Shown here: positions 25,724 to 33,732 of the stretch, one piece after another | Layout of the letters: the number at the start of each line of letters is the position of its first letter | Position numbering within the stretch: position 1 is the stretch's first letter | Assembly: GCF_030695085.1 (NCBI RefSeq) | Contig: NZ_JAUYTS010000196.1 | Span: forward strand, 1 to 50,060 | Length of the DNA stretch: 50,060 bases | Source: Falsiroseomonas sp. | GTDB lineage: Bacteria; Pseudomonadota; Alphaproteobacteria; Acetobacterales; Acetobacteraceae | Direction of reading: 5' to 3' | The notes under the pieces: generated by a model | Databases searched by the model: none | Told to the model about the DNA's origin: nothing | Seen by the model: the letters and a program-made list of their open reading frames with translations, nothing else | Made by a program: the position numbers and the translations under genes

Positions 25724-25733
25724 AAAGCGGGTG

Positions 25734-25940
25734 TCAGCCGAGCACGCCCTGGCGCATCTGGCTTTCGCGGATGATGCGCTCATGCCCGTCGCGGCTGTTC
25801 TTCACGCGGTATTCGCGGTCCTGCGCATCATTCGGCAATTGCCGCACGATGGTATAGGCGCCCGACGGCGCGGAGCCGTCATAGCGGCCCGGCATGAATT
25901 CGATGCGCTGGCCCACGGTGTAGCGGTGATGCGGAGGCAT
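25734..25940 (-). CDS. Small conserved hypothetical protein
   Basis: A 68-residue basic protein: MPPHHRYTVGQRIEFMPGRY, then GAYTIVRQLPNDAQDREYRVKNSRDGHERIIRESQM. The pattern (VGQxVxF, YxIVRxLP, YRVKxxxExHERxxRES) is familiar from short uncharacterised alphaproteobacterial proteins and looks like a small SH3-like barrel. The frame opens at 25976, but the ATG at 25940 has GAGGA seven bases upstream. Function unknown. Confidence 0.65.
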   Translation of the reverse strand: MPPHHRYTVGQRIEFMPGRYDGSAPSGAYTIVRQLPNDAQDREYRVKNSRDGHERIIRESQMRQGVLG

Positions 25941-26029
25941 GTGGCGATCCTCACGGGTCGGGGCAGCCCCTGGCATTGCGCCGGAGGGGCAGGACGACCA
26001 GGCCGCCCGCGCGCCGTGAAGTCCTTGGT

Positions 26030-26182
26030 TCAGCCGATCAGGTCCATCACGATGCGGCGGATTTCGTCGCGCGTGAGGCTGGAAATGGCGGGCTCGCTGC
26101 CGGCCTGGAGTTTCGGCTGGGCCGGAAGGATGGACCCGTTCGCGTAGAACTGGGTCGGGTAGCGTTCGTCGTAGGTGTGCAC
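26030..26182 (-). CDS. Possible small protein, 50 residues
   Basis: A GTG-initiated frame of 50 codons with AAAGGA four bases before the start. The product begins VHTYDERYPTQFYANG, continues ILPAQPKLQAGSEPAISSL and ends TRDEIRRIVMDLIG, so it has a sensible amphipathic C-terminal helix and ordinary composition, unlike the Arg/Pro-rich shadow frames around it. I do not recognise a family. The frame remains open further upstream without an ATG. Support is from the ribosome site and residue composition only. Confidence 0.4.
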   Translation of the reverse strand: MHTYDERYPTQFYANGSILPAQPKLQAGSEPAISSLTRDEIRRIVMDLIG

Positions 26183-26352
26183 GTGGTCCTTTGGGCAGTC
26201 CCCGGCGGCGGTGCCACCGTGCTGCGGATGCTTTGGTCTATTGCCGGGCGCGCCAGGGACGCGACAGGGCGGTATGCCGCACAGGTTGTGGCGGCGGTGG
26301 GATGACGGAAGAACGGGCGCCGAAGCCCCCGTTCATCCATCCGGTAATCCGT

Positions 26353-26375
26353 CGGGGCGGCCCTGGGCCACCCCG
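26353..26375 (-). terminator. Hairpin downstream of the cold-shock gene
   Basis: CGGGG-C-GGCCC-T-GGGCC-A-CCCCG forms a nested stem with a single-base loop closure and one mismatch. It starts seven bases after the cold-shock stop codon. No T-run is visible. Confidence 0.4.
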
Positions 26376-26381
26376 TTCGGT

Positions 26382-26588
26382 TCAGGCCTGCTTCAGGTTG
26401 CCGGCAGAGGTCTTGCCCTGCTGGCCATGCTGCAGCTCATACTCCAGCTTGTCGCCCTCGCGCGGCTCCTGCAGGCCGGAACGCTGCACATCGGAGATGT
26501 GCAGGAACACGTCCTTGGAGCCGTCTTCCGGCTGGATGAAGCCATAGCCCTTGGTTGCGTTGAACCACTTGACGGTGCCGATCGGCAT
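26382..26588 (-). CDS. Cold-shock domain protein (CspA family)
   Basis: A 68-residue single cold-shock domain. Both RNA-binding motifs are visible: GTVKWFNATKGYGFIQPEDG (RNP1, KGYGFI) and DVFLHIS (RNP2). It binds single-stranded RNA and DNA and melts RNA structure. The frame opens earlier, but MPIGTVKWF is the universal start. The roughly 180 bases between it and the divergent gene at 26858 must hold its promoter and, if it behaves like other csp genes, a long leader. Confidence 0.95.
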   Translation of the reverse strand: MPIGTVKWFNATKGYGFIQPEDGSKDVFLHISDVQRSGLQEPREGDKLEYELQHGQQGKTSAGNLKQA

Positions 26589-26857
26589 GGAAGGTATCCG
26601 CTTCGTAACAAAAGACCGACCCACGACATTGCAGGGCGGATCAGACTTGGGGGCGAAACGGACACTAGGCTCGGCGCTCGATCGAGCAGGGAGAGCAGGC
26701 CGAACCGCGCAAGGCTGACCCAACCCATATGCGCCCTGCATGAGCAAGCTGCAACCTAAATCGGGACTTGCGGCCGCCCTTCATGCTTTCGAAACATTCG
26801 GTAGGTGGTAAGGTCCGCCCGGTCGCGAGGCGCGGCCAAGGGGGAGCGCCAGGTTGC

Positions 26858-28123
26858 ATGACCGGGGATGACGCCGCACCGTGCCTCAATCTGCCGCCCG
26901 GGCCGCGCTTCGCGGCGGTGGGGGCGGAATTCGTGCGCGGGGCCGCCGCGATCCTCGGCGCGGAGCCGCATCGCGGCGACCGCCTGGCGCTGATTGCGGA
27001 GGAGGTGCTGGCGGCCAGCCCGCCCGGCTCCGGCCCGGTCAGCCTGGCGCTGCGCGACCGGCGCCACGCCATGCGGCTGGAACTTGGCTTCACCACCGCG
27101 GATCTGGACCTCGCCGGGCTGGACCAGGCGCGGCGTCGGGATGTGGAGGATCTGGCGGAGGTCGGGCTGTACCTGGCGGCCCGGCTGGCAGACCAGCTCA
27201 CCACGCATCCGGCCGGGGCGGGCGGGCTGCGGTTGGATTTCGATGTCGCGCGCAGCTATCCGCCGCGACGGGCGCAGCCGCCACCCCCGGGCCTCGGCCC
27301 AGTGCAGGGCGTGCCGGTGGAGCCGGATGATGCGACGCTGGCGCTGCTGGTGGAATGGGCGGAGGCCAGCGGCGCCGGCGGCACCGCCTTCCGCACCCCC
27401 GCGCGCGTGCTGGACCAGCGCGCGGCCGGGGAGCTTGCGGCGCTGGTGGCGCTGGATGCGCGGCGCCGGCCGCTGGGCGGGCTGTTCTGGCAATCCTTCG
27501 GCCGCCGCCTGATGGCGCTGTCCGGCCCCGCCCTGTTGCTGCCGGGTGGCGCGGGCCGCGCCGCACTCGCCACCGCCCTGCTGCACGCCGCACTGGCCCG
27601 GCTGGCGCGCGGCAGCATCCAGGGGCTGGTGGTGCTGGAGGCGGCACCGGACATGCCGGCGGAGGCCTTCGAGGTGGTGGGCCACCTGCCGGATGCCGCC
27701 GGCGGCCGCCACCCCGTGCTGTTCCGCGCGCTGGAGGAAGACCCGGGCGGCATCGCCTGGGTGCCGGATATGCTGCGCGGCTGGGTGGCGGGAACGGTGC
27801 GCCGCCTCGGCCTCGGCCGGGATATCGAGGCGCCGCCGCCACCCGCCCGCGCCACCGGCGCCGCCATGGCGGCGGAGACGGACCGCGCCGCCAGCCGCGT
27901 CACGCTGCGGCCGCTGCTGGCGGCGGCAGATGCGGCGGCGGTGGCGCTGGGCAATGTGGCGCTGTTCCGCGCCCAGGGATTCGGCCAGTTCCGCGCGGTG
28001 CTGGATCTCGGCCAGCCCAGCCACGCCGCCTTCGCCGAGGGTCTGGTGCAGGCCGGGCTGGCGCCTGCGGCGCTGATTCCGGATGCGGCCGGGGACTTGC
28101 TGCTGCTGGCCACCCCGGGATGA
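26858..28123 (+). CDS. Uncharacterised protein, possible ATPase-like plus acetyltransferase-like parts
   Basis: A protein of about 421 residues. I do not recognise it firmly. The N-terminal part (LALIAEEVLAASPPGSGPVSLALRDRRHAMRLELGF, then DVEDLAEVGLYLAARLADQL) has the layout of an anti-sigma-factor-like ATP-binding domain but lacks clear N, G1 and G2 boxes. The C-terminal part (LGNVALFRAQGFGQFRAVLDLGQP, AEGLVQAGLAPAALIPDAAGDLLLL) resembles the end of GNAT-type domains found attached to such ATPases. This is inference from shape. The start is uncertain (the frame opens at 26768); the ATG at 26858 was preferred for a purine-rich AGGGGGAG some distance upstream. Its stop overlaps the aminotransferase start (ATGA), so the two are co-translated. 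Confidence 0.5.
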   Translation: MTGDDAAPCLNLPPGPRFAAVGAEFVRGAAAILGAEPHRGDRLALIAEEVLAASPPGSGPVSLALRDRRHAMRLELGFTTADLDLAGLDQARRRDVEDLAEVGLYLAARLADQLTTHPAGAGGLRLDFDVARSYPPRRAQPPPPGLGPVQGVPVEPDDATLALLVEWAEASGAGGTAFRTPARVLDQRAAGELAALVALDARRRPLGGLFWQSFGRRLMALSGPALLLPGGAGRAALATALLHAALARLARGSIQGLVVLEAAPDMPAEAFEVVGHLPDAAGGRHPVLFRALEEDPGGIAWVPDMLRGWVAGTVRRLGLGRDIEAPPPPARATGAAMAAETDRAASRVTLRPLLAAADAAAVALGNVALFRAQGFGQFRAVLDLGQPSHAAFAEGLVQAGLAPAALIPDAAGDLLLLATPG

Positions 28124-29232
28124 GCGGCTTCGCGCTGGAGCGGCTGGTCCCGGCGCATGTCCAGGCCTTCGAGGCCTATGTGCCCTCGCCCCCCGATGAT
28201 GTGCTGCGGCGGCGCTTCGGCGTGGCGCATCTGCACCGGCTGAACAACAACGAGAATCCGCTGGGCCCGCCCGCGGCCTCCCGCGCCGTGCTGGCGCGCT
28301 GGGACGAGCGGGAGGCGGCGCTGTATCCGCAGGGCGATGGCTGGCACCTGCGCCGCGCCATCGCCGGTCGCTTCGGGCTGGATGCGGAGCAGGTGATCCT
28401 CGGCAATGGCGCGAATGAGGTGATCGCTTTCGTCATCAAGGCATTCTGCGAGGCCGGGGACAACATCGTCACCGCCGACCGCACCTTCGCCGTCTATGAA
28501 TGGCTGGCCAGTTTCTCCGGCATCGAACCGCGGCTCGTGCCGCTGCGCGACCACGGCTTCGACGATGCGGCGCTGCTGCGTGCGATCGATGCGCGCAGCC
28601 GCGTGGTGTTCCTGTGCAACCCGAACAACCCGACCGGAAGCTGGTGGGACCACGCGAAGCTGGCGCGCTTCCTGGACGCGGTGGCGGGCCGCGCCATTGT
28701 GGTGGTGGACGAGGCCTATGCCGAATTCGCCGAGGCGCCGGACTTCCCCGACAGTTTCGCGCTGATGGCGCGGCATCCGAACCTCATCGTGTTCCGCACC
28801 TTCTCCAAGATGTGGGGGCTGGCCGGGCTGCGGATCGGCTGGATGGCGGCGGCGCCGGCGGTGGCGGCCACGGTGCGGAAGACCACCATCAGCTACAGCG
28901 TGAACCGGCTGGCGCTGGAGGCGGCACGCGAGGCGGTGTGGGACGAGGCGCATATCGCGGCCAGCCGCGCACAGGTGCGGGCGGCGCGCGCCGGGCTCGG
29001 GGCGCTGGCCGAAAGGCTGGGGCTGACCATGCTGGGCGGCATCGGCAATTTCGCCATGCTGCGGCTGCCCATGCCGGATACGGTGGTGCATCGGCGGCTG
29101 ATGGCACGCGGCGTGATGGCGCGCGCGATGACCAGTTTTCGCTATCCCGGCTGGCTGCGCGTGTCCTTCGGCAGCGCCCCTGCCATGGCCGCCTTCGGCC
29201 AGGCGCTGGAGGCGGTGCTGGCGGAGCGGTAA
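28120..29232 (+). CDS. HisC-like class I/II aminotransferase
   Basis: A 370-residue PLP enzyme resembling histidinol-phosphate aminotransferase. HRLNNNENPLGPP is the substrate-binding opening, GNGANEVI binds the cofactor phosphate, LCNPNNPTGSWW and VVVDEAYAEFAE hold the pyridine ring (Asn and Asp), and the Schiff-base Lys lies in TFSKMWGLAGLRIGW. The C-terminal Arg in WLRVSFG binds the carboxylate. No other his genes are near, so a role in another amino acid or phosphonate pathway is equally possible. It is coupled to the upstream gene by an ATGA overlap. A much longer frame running in from 27355 is spurious. Confidence 0.85.
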   Translation: MSGFALERLVPAHVQAFEAYVPSPPDDVLRRRFGVAHLHRLNNNENPLGPPAASRAVLARWDEREAALYPQGDGWHLRRAIAGRFGLDAEQVILGNGANEVIAFVIKAFCEAGDNIVTADRTFAVYEWLASFSGIEPRLVPLRDHGFDDAALLRAIDARSRVVFLCNPNNPTGSWWDHAKLARFLDAVAGRAIVVVDEAYAEFAEAPDFPDSFALMARHPNLIVFRTFSKMWGLAGLRIGWMAAAPAVAATVRKTTISYSVNRLALEAAREAVWDEAHIAASRAQVRAARAGLGALAERLGLTMLGGIGNFAMLRLPMPDTVVHRRLMARGVMARAMTSFRYPGWLRVSFGSAPAMAAFGQALEAVLAER

Positions 29233-29233
29233 C

Positions 29234-30403
29234 CTATTTCGGCAGGCGCAGCAGCGCTGGCGCGGCTGGCGCCAGGCACAGGGCCGCCAGCAGGAAGGCG
29301 CCGGCATAGCCCGCAACGCCCACCACCAGCCCACCCAGCAGCGGGCCGAGCAGGTAGCCCAGTTGCAAGGTCAGCATCATCAGGTTGAGGTTGGCGCCGC
29401 GCCGCTCGGGCGGGGAATGTCGGTGCATCAGCGCATTCAGCAGCGGCAGCGCCGCGCCGAAGCCGAGGCCGGTCAGCAACGCCACCAGCATCAGTGCCCA
29501 GGCGGGCAGGGGCAATGCCAGTAGCCCGAGCGCCAGCCCCACCGCGCCAAGCCCGATGGCCGCCAGGCGCCGCTGGTCCAGCCGATCGAAGGCACTGCCG
29601 GCCAGCAGGCGCAGCGCCATGATGGTGGCGGTCTGGACGCCGAAGAACAGGCCGATCAGCGCGCCGCCCTCCCACTCCAGCGCGCGCGGCTTCAACAGGT
29701 TGAACAGCAGGGCATGGGCCAGGAAGGCCAGGCTGTTCACCGCCAGCAGCAGCAGCACCGGCCGGCTGGCGCGCCCGCCCGCCGCCGCGGCCGGTGGCGG
29801 GGCGTGGGCCAGCGGGCGGCGCGCGATCCACAGCGCCAGCAGCAACGCGGGCGCCTGCAACAGCGCGAGTGCCGCATATTGCCGTCCCGCATCGCCGCCG
29901 AAGGCCGGCAGCGTGGCTTCCATCAGCGGCGGCAACAGCGCGAAGGGCAGCAGATCCGCCACGCCGAACAGCGCATAGGCGCGCCCCGCCTGCGCCGCGG
30001 GCACCATGGCGACGAAACCCGCGACGATGCCCACCAGCGTCAGCACGAAGCCCAGCCCATGCAGGCACCGCAGCGCCAGCAATTGCGGAAAGCCCTCGGC
30101 CAACGGGTACAGCGGCAGCGCCAGCAGGGTGACGCCGAAGCCGGCCACGATGCAGCGCCCGGCGGTGGCCGGGGTGATGCGGGCGGAAAGCGGCGGAATC
30201 AGCAGCAGCGCCACCAGCGTGAAACCGGCGATCGCCAGCCCCGCCTGGGCCGGGCCGAGGCCACGGCCGCGCAGCCAGGGCTCCAGGCCGTAGAAGGCGG
30301 CCAGGTTGGCGAAGCCCAGCAGGGTCAGCACCAGCATGCCGGCGAAGCCCGCGCTCCAAAGCGGCGGCACCGCGCCGCCCGCCAGGCTCCGTTCGTTTCC
30401 CAT
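29234..30403 (-). CDS. MFS transporter
   Basis: A 389-residue protein with about 12 hydrophobic segments in two halves separated by a cytoplasmic Pro/Ala/Gly-rich loop near residues 200-215 (HAPPPAAAAGG). Motifs of the major facilitator superfamily include AGLAIAGFTLVALLLIPPLSARI after helix 2 and SAFDRLDQRR in the second half. The substrate is unknown. It starts 44 bases after the pqqE stop on the same strand, so it may be the last gene of the pqq operon. Its own stop is one base from the convergent aminotransferase stop. Confidence 0.85.
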   Translation of the reverse strand: MGNERSLAGGAVPPLWSAGFAGMLVLTLLGFANLAAFYGLEPWLRGRGLGPAQAGLAIAGFTLVALLLIPPLSARITPATAGRCIVAGFGVTLLALPLYPLAEGFPQLLALRCLHGLGFVLTLVGIVAGFVAMVPAAQAGRAYALFGVADLLPFALLPPLMEATLPAFGGDAGRQYAALALLQAPALLLALWIARRPLAHAPPPAAAAGGRASRPVLLLLAVNSLAFLAHALLFNLLKPRALEWEGGALIGLFFGVQTATIMALRLLAGSAFDRLDQRRLAAIGLGAVGLALGLLALPLPAWALMLVALLTGLGFGAALPLLNALMHRHSPPERRGANLNLMMLTLQLGYLLGPLLGGLVVGVAGYAGAFLLAALCLAPAAPALLRLPK

Positions 30404-30447
30404 TGCGACGCCGTATCATGAACGGCCGCGCAATGGGACCGGCCGCT

Positions 30448-31515
30448 TCAGTCGAAGCCGCGATACCGGAAATCGGGCGAGACAGCCTGCGCCACCGCGG
30501 CCGCCAGCAGGCCGTGCTGGGGGGACAGCGCGCAGGCCGGGTCGGTCGCGGCGGCATCGCCCGTCAGGGCAAAAGCCTGGCAGCGGCAGCCGCCCCAGTC
30601 CTTTTCCTTCCGGTCGCAGCCACGGCAGGGCTCCGGCATCCAGGCCGTGCCGCGGAAGCGGTTGAAGGCGTCGCTATCCTCCCACGCCGCGCGCAGGGAT
30701 GTGTCGCGCACATTGGGGAAGTCGAGGCCGGTGATGGATTCCGCCGCATGGCAGGGCAGCACGCGCCCGGCGGGGGAGACGCCGAGGAAGCGGTTGCCCC
30801 AGCCGCCCATGCAGGATTTCGGCCGCGCCGCGTGGTAGTCCGGCACCACATAATCGATCAGCAGCCGGTCCTGATGCGCTTCCCGCGCCGCATCCACGAT
30901 GCGGGTCGCGGCATCGAGCTGTTCGCGCGTCGGCAGCAGCGCGTCGCGGTTCATCAGCGCCCAGCCGTAATACTGCACATGCGCCACTTCCAGCCGCCCG
31001 GCGCCCCAGTGCAACGCCGTCTCGATCAGCAGCGGCAGGTTGTGCAGGTTCTGCCGGTGCACCACGGCGTTCAGCGTCAGCGGCAACCCGGCTTCCGTCA
31101 CCAGCCGCGCAGCCATTTCCTTGCGGGCCGGTGCGCCCTTCATGCCGCCGATGCGCTCCGCCCCCGCAGGGTCCGCGTCCTGCACGGAAAGCTGCACGTG
31201 ATCCAGCCCGGCATCGACCAGGCGCGCCATCAGCGCCGCATCCAGCAGCACGCCGGCGGTGATCAGGTTGGTGTAGAGGCCGGCGTGATGCGCCGCCTGC
31301 GTGATCTCCACGATGTCGCGCCGCACCGTGGGCTCGCCGCCCGAGAGATGCACCTGCAGGCAGCCGAGGGCGGCGGCCTCGCGGAACACACGGGCCCATT
31401 CCTGCGTCGTCAGCTCACCGCTCGCGCGCGTCAGCTCGACCGGGTTGGAGCAATAGGGGCAGCGCAGCGGGCAACGATGCGTCAGCTCCGCCAGCAGGGC
31501 GAGGGGCGCATTCAC
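30448..31515 (-). CDS. pqqE: PqqA peptide cyclase, radical SAM enzyme
   Basis: A 355-residue radical SAM protein that cross-links Glu16 and Tyr20 of PqqA in the first step of pyrroloquinoline quinone synthesis. The SAM cluster motif is C15-PLR-C19-PY-C22, preceded by LAELTHR, and the GGEP motif follows in [14 protein letters not shown]. The auxiliary Fe-S (SPASM-type) cysteines are in [20 protein letters not shown] and [19 protein letters not shown]. Its ATG overlaps the pqqD stop (ATGA). Length is a little shorter than many PqqE proteins (about 370-380) but all cluster ligands are present. Confidence 0.97.
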   Translation of the reverse strand: MNAPLALLAELTHRCPLRCPYCSNPVELTRASGELTTQEWARVFREAAALGCLQVHLSGGEPTVRRDIVEITQAAHHAGLYTNLITAGVLLDAALMARLVDAGLDHVQLSVQDADPAGAERIGGMKGAPARKEMAARLVTEAGLPLTLNAVVHRQNLHNLPLLIETALHWGAGRLEVAHVQYYGWALMNRDALLPTREQLDAATRIVDAAREAHQDRLLIDYVVPDYHAARPKSCMGGWGNRFLGVSPAGRVLPCHAAESITGLDFPNVRDTSLRAAWEDSDAFNRFRGTAWMPEPCRGCDRKEKDWGGCRCQAFALTGDAAATDPACALSPQHGLLAAAVAQAVSPDFRYRGFD

Positions 31516-31769
31516 GGCGTGATCGCGCCGCGCGCCACCAGGTCATCGACCATGGCGCGCACATCGGTGGCGATGACCTCGCGCGGCGCATCGAATTTCG
31601 CGGCCAGTGCATCGATGATGTCCTCGAGGTCGCGCGCGCCATCGACCAGGCGCAGCACTTCCAGTGCCGTCTCATCCGGCACGAACATGCGCTCCGGCGC
31701 CATCACCACCCAGCGCTCGCGCGCCTGGTCGTGGTGCAGCCGCACGCCGCGCGGAAAGCGGGGGATCAT
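31512..31769 (-). CDS. pqqD: PqqD peptide chaperone
   Basis: An 85-residue peptide-binding protein that hands PqqA to Pqq[41 protein letters not shown] and the helix [17 protein letters not shown] are the family pattern. Its ATG overlaps the pqqC stop and its stop overlaps the pqqE start, so stoichiometric translation of C, D and E is likely. The frame opens further upstream inside pqqC; the ATG at 31769 gives the normal length. Confidence 0.95.
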   Translation of the reverse strand: MIPRFPRGVRLHHDQARERWVVMAPERMFVPDETALEVLRLVDGARDLEDIIDALAAKFDAPREVIATDVRAMVDDLVARGAITP

Positions 31770-32500
31770 GGGCGGCCCGATGGGCGGAAGGCGCCCGGCG
31801 GCGGCAGGCCGGGCGCGACATAGGCGAAGTGCAGCGCATCGAGTTGCGCCCACAGCAGGTCGCATTTGAAGCACAGCGCGGCCAGCACCTGATCCTGCTT
31901 TTCCGCTGTATCCGCGTGCCGCTTCACATAATCCATCGCGAAAGCGACATCCTGCGGCGCCTGGGTCAACCGCGGCGTGAAATAGGCGAGCGTCTCCGCC
32001 GTGACGAAATCGTAGTTCCGCAACATGCCGGAAACGCGCTGGGAGATGATGTCGGGCGAGAACATCTCGGTCAGGGAGGATGCAATGGCCTCCAGCAGCG
32101 ACTTCTCGCGGACGAAGCGCACATAGGCATCCACCGCGAAACGCGTCGCCGGCAACAGCCCCTGGAGGGAAACGACATAGGCGCGGTCCAGTCCGAGACC
32201 ATCAGTCAGCGCCAGCCAGCGCTCCACGCCGCCGGGATGCGTGCCATCGCCATCATGGTCCACCAGGCGCCGGCGCCATTCACGGCGGAGATCGGGTGTC
32301 GGCAGGCGTGCCAGCAGGGAGGCATCCTTGGCCGGGATGCTGGCCTGGTAGTAGTAGCGGTTCAACGCCCAGGCCTGGATCTGCCCGCGATCCAGCTTGC
32401 CGCCATGCAGCAGGTGATGGAACGGGTGCAGCACGTGGTAGCGCTCCGCCCCGATGGCGCGCAGGGCATCTTCCAGGGCTTCAGGCGAAAGCAGGCTCAC
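31766..32500 (-). CDS. pqqC: Pyrroloquinoline-quinone synthase
   Basis: A 244-residue all-helical oxidase that carries out the final ring closure and eight-electron oxidation to PQQ without a cofactor. Family blocks are YHVLHPFHHLLHGGKLDRGQI, WALNRYYYQASIPAKDA, RLVDHDGDGTHPGGVERWLAL and CFKCDLLWAQLDALHFAY. The His and Tyr residues that line the substrate site are in these blocks. Its start overlaps the pqqB stop (ATGA). Confidence 0.97.
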   Translation of the reverse strand: MSLLSPEALEDALRAIGAERYHVLHPFHHLLHGGKLDRGQIQAWALNRYYYQASIPAKDASLLARLPTPDLRREWRRRLVDHDGDGTHPGGVERWLALTDGLGLDRAYVVSLQGLLPATRFAVDAYVRFVREKSLLEAIASSLTEMFSPDIISQRVSGMLRNYDFVTAETLAYFTPRLTQAPQDVAFAMDYVKRHADTAEKQDQVLAALCFKCDLLWAQLDALHFAYVAPGLPPPGAFRPSGRP

Positions 32501-33399
32501 AGGCGGATCTCCATCCCATCCTCGCCCACTTCCCAGCCCGCCGCGAGGAGGCGGGCGCGTTCGGGGCTGTCGGACAGCAGGGCGGGATTCGTGTTGTTGA
32601 TGTGCACGAAGATGCGGCGGGCCACCGCGAGATCCGCGAAGGCGTCGAGCGTGGAGCCTGGCCCCATCATCGGCATATGGCCCATGCGCCGTGCGGTCTT
32701 TGGCCCGGCGCCCTGGCGGATCATCTCGTCATCGGTGAACAGCGTGCCGTCGAACAGCACGCAATCCGCACCGCGCAGCCGGGCCCGCAGCGCATCCGTC
32801 ATCATGGCGCAGCCGGGGATATAGTGCAGCGTGCCGCCACCGGCTGACAGCGCGATCCCCACCGCCTCGCCACCCTCCGCGACACCGGGATCGCCTTCGC
32901 ATTCGGCGAAAAGCGGCACCTTGCCCGGCACCGCATAGGCGGTGACGTTGATCCCCAGCACGCTGAAGGCCTGCTCCAGCGTGATGCCGCGGCGTTGCAC
33001 GAATTCGGGGTTGAGCGCGCCGAAGATCGGGTTGGCGGCCAGCACCTCCAGCGTCGGCGCCGCGGCCAGCAATTCGAAGGCCTGGCGTTCACGCAGATGC
33101 AGCAGGCCGGCCACGGCATCCACCTCCGCCCCCGTCAGCAGCACCGCGCCAATGGGCGAGTTCCGCAGCGGATGCCTGCGCGGATGCAGGGCCGGTGTCG
33201 CGGCGATCTGCTGGCGAAGGTCGGGGCTCGCATTCACGAGCAGCCAGTGCTCGCCATCGGCGGAGGCGGCGATGCTGGCCTGGCTGCGCGGCAGCGCGGC
33301 CGGGTCGCCGGCGCGCGCACGCAGGCAGCCAGGACCGGCGGAGTTCCATTGCGGAAACCCTCCGCCGGCACCGGCGCCCAGTAGGATGACCCGGAGCAT
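32497..33399 (-). CDS. pqqB: PqqB, metallo-beta-lactamase-fold oxygenase of PQQ synthesis
   Basis: A 300-residue protein with GAGAGGGFPQWNSAGPGC at the N-terminus, including the structural-zinc-type Cys, and metal-binding positions at LLTGAEVDAVAGLLHLRE and FVHINNTNPAL. It hydroxylates the tyrosine of the cross-linked Glu-Tyr intermediate. It follows pqqA by 30 bases. No PqqF/PqqG protease is encoded next to the operon, as in most alphaproteobacteria where the peptide is cut by proteases encoded elsewhere. Confidence 0.97.
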   Translation of the reverse strand: MLRVILLGAGAGGGFPQWNSAGPGCLRARAGDPAALPRSQASIAASADGEHWLLVNASPDLRQQIAATPALHPRRHPLRNSPIGAVLLTGAEVDAVAGLLHLRERQAFELLAAAPTLEVLAANPIFGALNPEFVQRRGITLEQAFSVLGINVTAYAVPGKVPLFAECEGDPGVAEGGEAVGIALSAGGGTLHYIPGCAMMTDALRARLRGADCVLFDGTLFTDDEMIRQGAGPKTARRMGHMPMMGPGSTLDAFADLAVARRIFVHINNTNPALLSDSPERARLLAAGWEVGEDGMEIRL

Positions 33400-33429
33400 G
33401 CCTTGGGAAGCCGACCCCGGGCAGCCGGA

Positions 33430-33510
33430 TCAGTCGATCTCGGCGGAAGCGTAGCTGTTGATTTCCATCGCGAGGGAGATTTCGACGATCTTCGGGGTCT
33501 TCCAGGCCAT
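33430..33510 (-). CDS. pqqA: PqqA precursor peptide
   Basis: A 26-residue ribosomal peptide, the substrate from which PQQ is made. It starts MAWKTPKIVEISLAME and has the invariant Glu16 and Tyr20 (EINSY) that become the cofactor skeleton. Too short for ordinary gene finding but unmistakable by sequence and by position 30 bases before pqqB. A gap of 222 bases separates it from the divergent aztD gene. Confidence 0.97.
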   Translation of the reverse strand: MAWKTPKIVEISLAMEINSYASAEID

Positions 33511-33688
33511 CACTCTATCCTCCGGCTGCGGCCGGCGAGATACCGGCCCTGAGGACATGACGCTCCGGCCATGTGACTTCAAGGCGAGGCTGCGGCCGGG
33601 CGGGGGGACAGGGCGCGTGGGGGCTGAACTTCGCGCGAGAAGCCCGGCAACGGCTTCCGGGTCTTGAAGCGCCCGGTGTAGTGGCAGT

Positions 33689-33705
33689 ATGTTATCTTAT
33701 AACAT
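33689..33705. promoter_or_regulatory. Zur box in the aztD promoter
   Basis: ATGTTAT-CTT-ATAACAT is a perfect inverted repeat with 7-base arms, very close to the Zur operator of proteobacteria (GTTATnnnATAAC core). It is strikingly AT-rich in a GC-rich region. It overlaps a likely -10 element (TATGTT at 33688-33693, with TTGAAG 18 bases upstream at 33664-33669) and ends 27 bases before the aztD start. Zinc-bound Zur would repress aztD here. Confidence 0.85.
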
Positions 33706-33732
33706 AACAGCGCCCGGCCGCCAGGAATCCGC

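Noticed and set aside
27355..29232. A 625-residue frame ending in the aminotransferase
   Set aside because: The N-terminal 250 residues are out-of-frame Gly/Arg/Ala shadow; the aminotransferase has its own ATG overlapping the previous stop.
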